NCBI GenBank assembly: GCA_028678965.1
Contig: JAJRCM010000152.1
Coordinates: 1-5,412 of the forward strand
Source: Methanomicrobiales archaeon
Lineage (GTDB): Archaea > Halobacteriota > Methanomicrobia > Methanomicrobiales > JACTUA01
Direction of reading: 5' to 3'
DNA length: 5,412 nucleotides
In this document: positions 1 through 5,355 of the stretch, piece after piece
Layout: each line of letters starts with the position of its first letter
Position numbering within the stretch: the first letter of the stretch is position 1
The notes under the pieces: generated by a model
Told to the model about the DNA's origin: nothing
Seen by the model: the letters and a program-made list of their open reading frames with translations, nothing else
Databases searched by the model: none
Translations under genes and position numbers: made by a program

Positions 1-823
1 ACGAGCTGCACTCCGCAGTGGGAAGCAGCGGCCGGAGGACCGGGATAACTCCCCGGTCACAGAGTTCGGTCATGCACGACTCCATCTCGGCATCATTCTC
101 CCCCAGTCCCACAATGACGTTGCTGAAGACATGGTTCTCTCCAAAGAGCGTGACCGATCGATCCAGCACTTTCCACATCAGATTGCGATCGAGGCCAGGG
201 CACATCACCTGGAAGAGTCGGTCGGTGGCGGTCTCGATATTGAACTTCACCTCTGCCACCCCGAGGTTGTGAAGGTGTTCCGGTGTCTCGAGTCCAGGGT
301 AGATGGAGACACCGATGGGGAGACAAAGGGGTTGCACCTCGCGGATCAGGGCAAGGGTGAGTGTCTCTTCCTGGCTTACCTCTTCCGCCACCCCGCTGGT
401 AATAGCGATCCCATCGATGCGATCCTGGACTTCACGGATCCGGTCGGCCAGCTCCTCTACGGACTTCACTCGTCCCTGCAGCCGGGGAACATTGCAGTAC
501 CGGCAGCGGTAGATGCACCGTTCGCTGATGGTCACGTACGCCTGGCGGGGGCAGTGGAGGGCTACACCCTCCAGCCTTCCCTCGATAGCCATCCTGTCCA
601 TCAAGAGGACAGCCCTGCCCTGGCCGTGGTGGACTATCTCCACAGGACTCTCCTGGCTCAGTGAGAGCCGTACCCGCTTCCCTCCCTGGCTGAAGAACAC
701 CGATCCCACTCCGCCTGCACCAGGTCCTGCCGTGGAGTGTGCGATGTACCCCTCAAGTGGCTTCCCTGAGACCCTGACGTTCCCACGGGCAAGGAGAGCT
801 GCCTTCAGTTTCACCCAGTCCAT
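1..823 (-). CDS. Radical SAM protein, C-terminally cut by the window edge
   Basis: The reading frame is open from an ATG at 823 down to base 1, giving 274 residues with no stop, so the C-terminus lies outside the window. A radical SAM cluster motif CIYRCRYC (CX3CX2C; Cys103, Cys107, Cys110) should bind the [4Fe-4S] cluster that cleaves S-adenosylmethionine. Downstream, ITSGV (about 141-145), a GVSIYPGLET strand (171-180), EVKFNIET (191-198) and GLGENDAEM (239-247) fit the successive strands of a radical SAM TIM barrel. The first 95 residues precede the barrel and look family-specific. The start is supported by a strong GAGGAGG ribosome site 10 bases upstream. The gene overlaps the 3' end of mmp11 by 13 bases, so translation is probably coupled and the two products probably share a pathway. 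It resembles the biotin-synthase-related radical SAM proteins of methanogens; substrate unknown. The superfamily call is secure, the subfamily is from memory only. Confidence 0.88.
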   Translation of the reverse strand, partial: MDWVKLKAALLARGNVRVSGKPLEGYIAHSTAGPGAGGVGSVFFSQGGKRVRLSLSQESPVEIVHHGQGRAVLLMDRMAIEGRLEGVALHCPRQAYVTISERCIYRCRYCNVPRLQGRVKSVEELADRIREVQDRIDGIAITSGVAEEVSQEETLTLALIREVQPLCLPIGVSIYPGLETPEHLHNLGVAEVKFNIETATDRLFQVMCPGLDRNLMWKVLDRSVTLFGENHVFSNVIVGLGENDAEMESCMTELCDRGVIPVLRPLLPTAECSS

Positions 824-1698
824 AGGTCGAGTGCCTCCTCAAACCTGGTGTAGAAGGGGAGAGCAGCCACGGCACCCACACTACCTCTTCCCTCAATAAT
901 CAGGTGGAGCGAGGGATCCTGGAGGGACTCAAGATCCACCGGGCTCACCTGGCCACGCTTCACCCGCTGTCCGAAGGAAAGGAGTCCGGAGGGATCGAAG
1001 CCGGTGTAGGCTGCCATGCCGGTGTGGGGGGAGAGGGTATACGCCTCAAGCAGCGAGCGGAACCGGGCAATCAGACGGTCAGGGTCAGAGGTGGCGAACT
1101 CACAGACGGTGCTTACACAGTTCTTGGTCCGGAACGCAACCGGGAAGAGCTGGACAATAGTGTGGGAGAGGTAGCGGGTGCTCTCATCCACAACTGCCCG
1201 TGCGATATTGTGAGCTAAGGTCCAGGTGGCCCCTGCCTCTGGGGTGTCGGTATCGTCAATACCAATCAGCACACGTTCCCTGCGGGGGAGCCAGATGGTG
1301 GCACCGGCAACTTTTCCCCCTCCTGATTCATCGCACCGGGAACGGAGCACACCACGGGCAGTGGCACGGCAGATACTCGCTCCAACTCCTCCGCCTCCCA
1401 TTCCCAGGTACTCCACCATGATCTCATCCGCAGTCACCCCGACCCCAGAGATCCCGGCAGGAAACCGGGAGCCCTGGAGATCGAGGGTTACGCTGCCTGG
1501 AACGAGGAGATAGCGGGAACTACCCCCCACCATACGGGCGTCTTTCACGAGGGGGCTTTGGGTGTAGTGGTGCATCGCCCACATGGCACCCCCCACGCAG
1601 TCGAAGAGCTCGATGAGCTCCACCTGCGCCCCCTCCCGGTCAGCGACCGCAAGGATCTCAGGGTAGGTGATGGTGTATGGGTCAGTAAGGTTCATCAT
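811..1698 (-). CDS. mmp11: Methanogenesis marker protein 11 (Mmp11)
   Basis: The 295-residue product matches methanogenesis marker protein 11, a family defined by its occurrence in methanogens and of unknown biochemical function. Visible signatures are an N-terminal domain with ELFDCVGGAMWAMHHY (30-45), a glycine-rich loop GMGGGGVGASICRATARGV (99-117) and the central motif GIDDTDTPEAGATW (146-159). That motif resembles the GIDDTDS element of TiaS, the archaeal tRNA(Ile2) agmatidine synthetase, where it lies in an ATP-using domain. A nucleotide-dependent reaction is therefore a reasonable inference, but nothing here shows the substrate. Tandem ATG codons stand at 1698 and 1695. GGAG at 1709-1706 lies 7 bases from the first and 10 from the second, so the first is preferred. 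The 3' end overlaps a radical SAM gene by 13 bases, suggesting joint function. The upstream region carries repeat elements that look like an operator. Confidence 0.87.
   Translation of the reverse strand: MMNLTDPYTITYPEILAVADREGAQVELIELFDCVGGAMWAMHHYTQSPLVKDARMVGGSSRYLLVPGSVTLDLQGSRFPAGISGVGVTADEIMVEYLGMGGGGVGASICRATARGVLRSRCDESGGGKVAGATIWLPRRERVLIGIDDTDTPEAGATWTLAHNIARAVVDESTRYLSHTIVQLFPVAFRTKNCVSTVCEFATSDPDRLIARFRSLLEAYTLSPHTGMAAYTGFDPSGLLSFGQRVKRGQVSPVDLESLQDPSLHLIIEGRGSVGAVAALPFYTRFEEALDLWTG
834..840 (-). promoter_or_regulatory. Ribosome binding site of the radical SAM gene
   Basis: On the minus strand this reads GAGGAGG, 10 bases before the ATG at 823 and inside the end of mmp11. It fixes the radical SAM start and means the gene can be initiated independently despite the overlap. 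Confidence 0.7.
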
Positions 1699-1716
1699 AT
1701 CCCCTCTCCAGGTCAG

Positions 1717-1780
1717 TCGTTATTTTCGCCGGGACATTTTTATTAACGAAATAATCGTTAACAATTTTATCGTTGATAAA
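1717..1780 (-). promoter_or_regulatory. Probable mmp11 promoter with TCGTTA-type repeat cluster
   Basis: This AT-rich block lies 19-82 bases upstream of the mmp11 start. It holds a perfect inverted repeat TTAACGA-AATAA-TCGTTAA (1743-1761; 7-base arms, 5-base spacer), a second one TTTATC-GTT-GATAAA (1766-1780; 6-base arms, 3-base spacer) and related copies TCGTTAT at 1717 and TCGTTGA at 1770. Minus-strand TATA-like candidates are AATAAAA near 1742-1736 and GATAAAA near 1771-1765. I cannot tell which is used. The dyads overlap the place where TBP and TFB would bind, so a transcription regulator site is a sensible reading, not a demonstrated one. Confidence 0.45.
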
Positions 1781-2106
1781 CGTATGGTTTCTCCCTGTCG
1801 AGAGAAGGGATCCTTATGATACTAGGCGCCGTTTACCTGGTAGGATTAGAGAATGTTAGGCCTCATCAATTTGCGCTGAGGCACCCCTCTGTTCCTTGCC
1901 GGTGGAGTCGTTCTCTTGTCGATCTTATTCTCCCTACCCTGCTGATAGCGCTGGATGAAATATCTTTTCTGTGGCACACGAGTCTCTCCAGGCACGGTCG
2001 ATTGAACATTCTTCTGGAGTAGTATAGAGTAGAGGGAGCACCGGGTGTTTATATCCTGTCCCCGTCGTCAGACGCAGCAGGGAAGTGAGAACCAACCCTT
2101 TCGTCG
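1781..2106. other. Intergenic stretch without a recognisable gene
   Basis: No open frame here looks coding. It contains a modest hairpin, GCCTCA (1860-1865) with TGAGGC (1877-1882) and an 11-base loop, and a weaker TCCCT/AGGGA pair (1792-1796 and 1806-1810). A TATA-like TTTATATC stands at 2048-2055, but no gene follows it at a sensible distance on either strand. A 68-codon plus-strand frame (1816-2022) and a minus-strand frame running into ftr (1934-2212) encode low-complexity sequence without family signatures. A small RNA cannot be excluded, but I see no specific support for one. Confidence 0.4.
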
Positions 2107-2118
2107 AAAATGGAAAAA
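2107..2118 (-). terminator. Possible oligo-T terminator of ftr
   Basis: Read on the minus strand, two T runs (TTTTT at 2118-2114 and TTTT at 2110-2107) follow 27 to 38 bases after the ftr stop codon. Archaeal RNA polymerase often terminates at such U tracts without a hairpin. The position is right, but the runs are short, so this is tentative. Confidence 0.35.
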
Positions 2119-2144
2119 GGAGATGTGGGTGATAGATACGCCCG

Positions 2145-3038
2145 TTAAATCTTGAAGAGGTCGTGGAGCTGGATCTGGAACGGGCCGAGTTTTCCACCGT
2201 AGTTACCGGCACTGATACGCTTCACGCCCGGGACCCCGCAGGCAGCCTCAATACCTTCCATCATGGCCTTCTTGACACAGTGAAGATCCAGACCATCAAT
2301 CACAATCTCAAAGACATAGTTGATGCCAGGTGGGATCTTGGTGGCAGGAACTTTGTCCTTGAGAGAGGGACAGTACTCATCATTGGTACTGGCGTTCATG
2401 AACTTGTACTTGTGACTCCCCACTTTGGACCCGCTGGCCACAATACCGCCAGGGAATGAGGTGATGGCCCCCTCCAGCTCATCGATCGCTTCCACCGCAG
2501 CCTCGGCCCCCATCAACGCCGACATCTGGTTATCGGACATGACAAGGAAATTGCCACCGGCGACCCCCTTCACCACGCCATACTCTTCTTCACAGATGAA
2601 CTCTCCACCCATGATGGGAATAGCCCAGCAGTCGCGGTCGCCGACCTTGACCTGGTGTTCGTAGCCATCCCCAAAGAAGTGGAGCTTGACGGGTAGCTTC
2701 TCCTCTGCCGAGGGAATCCCGTTGAAGACCGCAGCAGTGGGGGCGGTGAGCACACATTCCGCGATCCGCTCAACCATCTGTTCTTTCAGCTTCTTCTTGC
2801 TGGGGTTGCAGACCATGATGGCATACCCAGGCCTCCAGTCCGGTGTCCGATCGGTGGGAACGTAGTAATCGATCCCCGCTTCAGCCGCGCACCCGATGCA
2901 GGAGGTGGCAAACCCGGTCGCTTCCATGGCGATCTTGTGAGCCCAGGTCTTGGTCACCGCCGTGATAACGGCCATCGATGCCCAGCAGGGAAATGCTTCG
3001 GCAAACGTATCCTCAATAAGTACTCCATTTATCTCCAT
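2145..3038 (-). CDS. ftr: Formylmethanofuran:tetrahydromethanopterin formyltransferase
   Basis: The product transfers the formyl group from formylmethanofuran to N5 of tetrahydromethano(sarcina)pterin, the second step of CO2 reduction to methane, in the cytoplasm. The length of 297 residues is that of known Ftr proteins. Family signatures run end to end: MEINGVLIEDTFAEAF (1-16), EATGFATS (39-46), AAEAGID (51-57), CVLTAPTAAVFNG (95-107), KLHFFGDGYE (118-127), GVAGGNF (158-164), FPGGIVASGSKVG (195-207), YKFMNAST (211-218) and ISAGNYGGKLGPF (275-287). The start is fixed by homology and by GAGGTGA 6 bases upstream (3051-3045). It is transcribed away from the fwdG-fwdF-hdrCB operon. Against remembered family members, CPAEAGI reads CAAEAGI and TPDGRPG reads TPDWRPG here, and there are ten cysteines. 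It could be a divergent second copy, but all the core blocks are intact, so activity is expected. Confidence 0.97.
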   Translation of the reverse strand: MEINGVLIEDTFAEAFPCWASMAVITAVTKTWAHKIAMEATGFATSCIGCAAEAGIDYYVPTDRTPDWRPGYAIMVCNPSKKKLKEQMVERIAECVLTAPTAAVFNGIPSAEEKLPVKLHFFGDGYEHQVKVGDRDCWAIPIMGGEFICEEEYGVVKGVAGGNFLVMSDNQMSALMGAEAAVEAIDELEGAITSFPGGIVASGSKVGSHKYKFMNASTNDEYCPSLKDKVPATKIPPGINYVFEIVIDGLDLHCVKKAMMEGIEAACGVPGVKRISAGNYGGKLGPFQIQLHDLFKI

Positions 3039-3044
3039 GTCATT

Positions 3045-3051
3045 TCACCTC
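3045..3051 (-). promoter_or_regulatory. Ribosome binding site of ftr
   Basis: The minus strand reads GAGGTGA here, a 7-base complement to the usual archaeal 16S rRNA 3' end, 6 bases before the ATG at 3038. It selects this ATG over a nearby out-of-frame ATG at 3043. Confidence 0.75.
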
Positions 3052-3077
3052 TTTTTCCTAATTCGCTGAATGGGAAG

Positions 3078-3096
3078 AATAAATTTGTTATTTATT
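3078..3096 (-). promoter_or_regulatory. AT-rich dyad in the ftr promoter
   Basis: A perfect inverted repeat AATAAAT-TTGTT-ATTTATT (7-base arms, 5-base spacer) ends 40 bases upstream of the ftr start codon. On the minus strand it contains AATAAATA, a fair archaeal TATA-box candidate that would give a leader of roughly 25-35 bases. It may be only the core promoter, or an operator overlying it. A second TATA-like sequence, TTTTATAAT at 3147-3139, is the alternative and would give a leader of about 75-80 bases. Confidence 0.4.
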
Positions 3097-3164
3097 GCAT
3101 CAGGTATGGGTCATGTGAGGTAATGTATCGTACGGGCAATTATAAAACCATTAAATCTGGTCCG

Positions 3165-3178
3165 AAAGTACAATATTT
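3165..3178 (+). promoter_or_regulatory. Candidate BRE/TATA for the fwdG operon
   Basis: GAAAGTACAATATT has a purine-rich BRE-like start followed by an AT-rich TATA-like core. It would place the transcription start near 3197-3200 with a leader of about 75 bases. It competes with CTTTTATTT (3181-3189) and with TTTTAAAT inside the palindrome at 3238-3254, so the assignment is weak. Confidence 0.25.
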
Positions 3179-3237
3179 CTCTTTTATTTGAAGAATTTCA
3201 ATACCTTTATCTACCGACCTAACCCACTTTTTTATTG

Positions 3238-3254
3238 ATCGATTTTAAATCGAT
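3238..3254 (+). promoter_or_regulatory. 17-base palindrome just upstream of fwdG
   Basis: ATCGATTT-T-AAATCGAT is a perfect dyad with 8-base arms around a single central base, ending 19 bases before the ATG at 3274. It is a good operator candidate for the fwdG-fwdF-hdrCB operon. Its core TTTTAAAT also resembles a TATA box. If used as one, transcription would begin close to 3273, making fwdG almost leaderless. Confidence 0.45.
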
Positions 3255-3273
3255 GAATCTGGTGCGTGATTGC

Positions 3274-3552
3274 ATGGCATTTGCAGTGCATATCAACATG
3301 GATCGCTGTACCGGCTGCAATAACTGTGTGGTTGCCTGCCCGGTCAACGCACTTGAGCTTCACACCGTAGATCCGGTCACCAAAGACAAGATCTACAAGG
3401 TCAAGGATGGGAAAGCCATCATCCTTGACTTCAAATCGGAGCTCTGCGCAGGATGCGGTGTGTGCGTTGAGGCATGCCCATACGATGTGATAAAGCTGGT
3501 CGGACCTTGGGAACTCAGGTCCAAACCTCAAGCGACAGGAGCAACGGAGTGA
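3274..3552 (+). CDS. fwdG: Two-cluster ferredoxin, FwdG-like subunit of formylmethanofuran dehydrogenase
   Basis: The 92-residue product has two classical [4Fe-4S] motifs: CTGCNNCVVACP (Cys12, 15, 18, 22) and CAGCGVCVEACP (Cys58, 61, 64, 68). They are separated by about 35 residues that include DPVTKDKIYKVKDGKAIILD. This is the size and layout of FwdG/FmdG, the small ferredoxin subunit that carries electrons to the tungsten or molybdenum site of formylmethanofuran dehydrogenase. The ATG at 3274 is chosen because GGTG stands 9 bases upstream and the homologous region begins there. The frame extends to an ATG at 3253 and a TTG at 3235, but both lie in the palindrome region and lack a ribosome site. 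The fwdF start follows 9 bases after the stop, so the two are surely cotranscribed. An independent ferredoxin is possible, but the context favours FwdG. Confidence 0.82.
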   Translation: MAFAVHINMDRCTGCNNCVVACPVNALELHTVDPVTKDKIYKVKDGKAIILDFKSELCAGCGVCVEACPYDVIKLVGPWELRSKPQATGATE

Positions 3553-3561
3553 GTGTAAAGC

Positions 3562-4755
3562 ATGACATTGTTTCCAAAATTTTCCAAGCGGGTTGATTAC
3601 CAGCGTGATGGCACGAAGGTAATCATGGAGCAGAAGCTCCTTCAGACTGTGAACCACCTCATTCTGAACTCAGATATCTGTACTGCCTGCGGTATCTGTG
3701 TGGAAGCATGTCCCGAAGAGGCCATCAAGCTTGGTCTCGTTGGGGCGGTTCGCAGGGGAGCGGTGGACTACGCTGCTCCGATTGACATCGATGAGGTGAA
3801 GTGTTCCTACTGTGGCGTATGTGTCATCATGTGCCCCTTCAGTGCACTAACCCTCAAGGTCGATGGTGAGGAACGGCTGACCATCATTGAGAAAGAGGGA
3901 TTTCCGCAATATGACCAGGTCTCCAAGGTCGATGATGAGAAGTGTATCAAGTGCCTGATCTGCGAGGAAATCTGCCCGCGGGATGCAGTCAAACGAGAGG
4001 TCGAGCTGTACGAAGGTGTCTCCAAGGAAGGCAAGGAACGGCAGCTCGCCATCAAGACCAAGACCACGTTTAAAGTGGATATGGAGAAGTGCACTGCCTG
4101 CGGCATCTGCAGCTATCTTTGTCCGGCCATCACCGTGAAGAGGAAGGCCTACACCGCAGAGAACGGAAAGGTCGAGGCCGTCTCTGATCCGAAGACCGGC
4201 CTGCCCTGGGACGAGTCCAAATGTGACGCGTGCAAGGTCTGCGTGGAAGCCTGCCCCGAAGAGTGCATCACGGTAGAGCGGGAAGTGGTGAGCGACAAGA
4301 TCGAGGGCAAGGTCAATATCAACGAGGACCTGTGCTGCACCTGTACCTGGTGCTCGAAGAACTGCCCGACCGAAGCAATCACCGTCGAAAAGCTCTTCGA
4401 TGGCGAGATCGAGTTCTTCCCCGAGAAATGCCCGTCGGGATGCTCCACCTGTGTCGAAGTCTGCCCCTGTAACGCCATCTACCTCCCCACCCCGCCCAAG
4501 GCCGCTGACCTCCACGGGCAGCAGGAAGCGAAGATTGCGGTCAACAAGGACTTCTGCATCTATTGCGGTGCCTGTGTGTATGGCTGCCCAGGTGAAGATA
4601 TCATCGTCCTGAAACGGAGCGGTATCCGAATCAAAGGAAAGGAGACCGACCTTTTCAACAAGATCAAGGAGAAGCTCTTCACCAAGCGGACCTCCAAGGT
4701 CAGGGAAGAGGTAACACCGGGCCAGGTGTCGATCAAAGTACTGGAGAAAGCGTGA
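3562..4755 (+). CDS. fwdF: Eight-cluster polyferredoxin FwdF, formylmethanofuran dehydrogenase subunit F
   Basis: This 397-residue protein carries eight [4Fe-4S] motifs, beginning at Cys40, 81, 128, 177, 221, 258, 290 and 332. That is the number known for FwdF, which forms the electron wire between Fwd units and, in supercomplexes, to heterodisulfide reductase. Seven motifs are CX2CX2CX3CP. The seventh is CPSGCSTCVEVCPC, with three residues between the first two cysteines. The sixth, CCTCTWCSKNCP, has an additional cysteine. The C-terminal 45 residues are lysine-rich and cluster-free. The chosen ATG has GGAG 12 bases upstream, inside the end of fwdG. An in-frame ATG at 3625 (residue 22) has AAGGT only 5 bases upstream and would still keep all eight clusters, so the first 21 residues are uncertain. 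hdrC begins 9 bases after the stop, linking the first and last steps of methanogenesis in one operon. Confidence 0.92.
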   Translation: MTLFPKFSKRVDYQRDGTKVIMEQKLLQTVNHLILNSDICTACGICVEACPEEAIKLGLVGAVRRGAVDYAAPIDIDEVKCSYCGVCVIMCPFSALTLKVDGEERLTIIEKEGFPQYDQVSKVDDEKCIKCLICEEICPRDAVKREVELYEGVSKEGKERQLAIKTKTTFKVDMEKCTACGICSYLCPAITVKRKAYTAENGKVEAVSDPKTGLPWDESKCDACKVCVEACPEECITVEREVVSDKIEGKVNINEDLCCTCTWCSKNCPTEAITVEKLFDGEIEFFPEKCPSGCSTCVEVCPCNAIYLPTPPKAADLHGQQEAKIAVNKDFCIYCGACVYGCPGEDIIVLKRSGIRIKGKETDLFNKIKEKLFTKRTSKVREEVTPGQVSIKVLEKA

Positions 4756-4764
4756 GGTATCAGC

Positions 4765-5355
4765 ATGGCAAAGGCAAAAGGTTATTCAGACCCGAAAATG
4801 GAAGCGAAACTCAAGGACCGGTACTTCTACCGGACCGACAGTAACGCTGAGTTCAGCAAGAATGTCCGGGACATCAGCCGCACCATCTCGCATATGTGCT
4901 ACCAGTGCGGTACCTGCACCGGCTCCTGCCCATCCGCACCCCGTTCATCGTATCGAATCCGTCTCTTCATGCGCCGAAACGTGCTCGGGATGGAAGAGGA
5001 AGCCCTGACCGATCCCGATCTCTGGCTGTGCACCACCTGCTACAGCTGCACAGACCGATGCCCGAGGGACATTGCCCCTACTGATGTGATCATGGCGATG
5101 AGAAACCTCGCCTGGAAGAGGAAAATCGTCCCGGTCAATTTCCTGAAGACCGTCCAGGCAATCTATACCACCGGTCACGGCGTCCCCAATAACGATGTGA
5201 ACCGTGCTGCCCGGGTAAGGCTGGGAATGGAGAAGGAACCGCCAACGGTCCATCGGTACAAGGAATATCTTCCCGGGATTCAGAAGATTCTCGACCACTA
5301 CGGCCTGAAAGACCAGGCTGACAAGATTGTCGCGGAGGCAGAGAAACATGCATGA
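4765..5355 (+). CDS. hdrC: CoB-CoM heterodisulfide reductase, iron-sulfur subunit C
   Basis: HdrC is the small iron-sulfur subunit of cytoplasmic HdrABC. It passes electrons from HdrA to HdrB, where CoM-S-S-CoB is reduced. The 196-residue product has the two expected [4Fe-4S] motifs, CYQCGTCTGSCPSAPR (Cys45, 48, 51, 55) and CTTCYSCTDRCPRDI (Cys89, 92, 95, 99). They are followed by the conserved APTDVIMAMRNLA helix (104-116) and the TGHGVPNNDVNRAARVRLG segment (136-154). No membrane segment is visible, which separates it from the membrane-bound HdrE/D system. Start support is GAGGT at 4754-4758, 6 bases upstream and overlapping the fwdF stop. The last 8 bases overlap hdrB, the usual partner gene. 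hdrA is not in the window and may be elsewhere or further downstream. Confidence 0.95.
   Translation: MAKAKGYSDPKMEAKLKDRYFYRTDSNAEFSKNVRDISRTISHMCYQCGTCTGSCPSAPRSSYRIRLFMRRNVLGMEEEALTDPDLWLCTTCYSCTDRCPRDIAPTDVIMAMRNLAWKRKIVPVNFLKTVQAIYTTGHGVPNNDVNRAARVRLGMEKEPPTVHRYKEYLPGIQKILDHYGLKDQADKIVAEAEKHA
5334..5338 (+). promoter_or_regulatory. Ribosome binding site of hdrB
   Basis: GGAGG inside the end of hdrC stands 9 bases before the ATG at 5348 and supports that start, giving an 8-base gene overlap and likely translational coupling. Confidence 0.7.

Noticed and set aside
131..664. 177-codon plus-strand open frame
   Set aside because: It lies wholly opposite the radical SAM gene, whose CX3CX2C and barrel motifs are clear. 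It has no family signature, and long opposite-strand frames are expected in GC-rich coding DNA.
1816..2022. 68-codon plus-strand open frame in the intergenic region
   Set aside because: It shows no recognisable domain or clear promoter, and it crosses the 1860-1882 hairpin. A purine-rich stretch precedes the ATG but does not alone justify a gene.
1934..2212. 92-codon minus-strand frame overlapping the ftr 3' end
   Set aside because: Its first 23 or so codons lie inside ftr in another frame, it has serine/arginine-rich low-complexity sequence and it spans the likely ftr terminator.
3235..3273. N-terminal extension of fwdG from TTG at 3235 or ATG at 3253
   Set aside because: Neither start has a ribosome site, the extension is encoded by the palindrome, and FwdG-like ferredoxins normally begin close to the first cluster motif, as the ATG at 3274 gives.
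3232..3657. 141-codon minus-strand open frame spanning fwdG
   Set aside because: It is antisense to a ferredoxin with two intact cluster motifs, crosses the promoter palindrome and shows no convincing ribosome site or family match.
3847..4515. 222-codon minus-strand open frame
   Set aside because: It is antisense to the polyferredoxin gene; its length reflects the repeated cysteine-motif codon pattern, and the predicted protein shows no recognisable domain.
3679..4590. Repeated DNA segments within fwdF, for example coding CVEACPEE at motifs one and five
   Set aside because: These reflect the ancient duplication of ferredoxin modules in this family and not a recent DNA repeat or mobile element.
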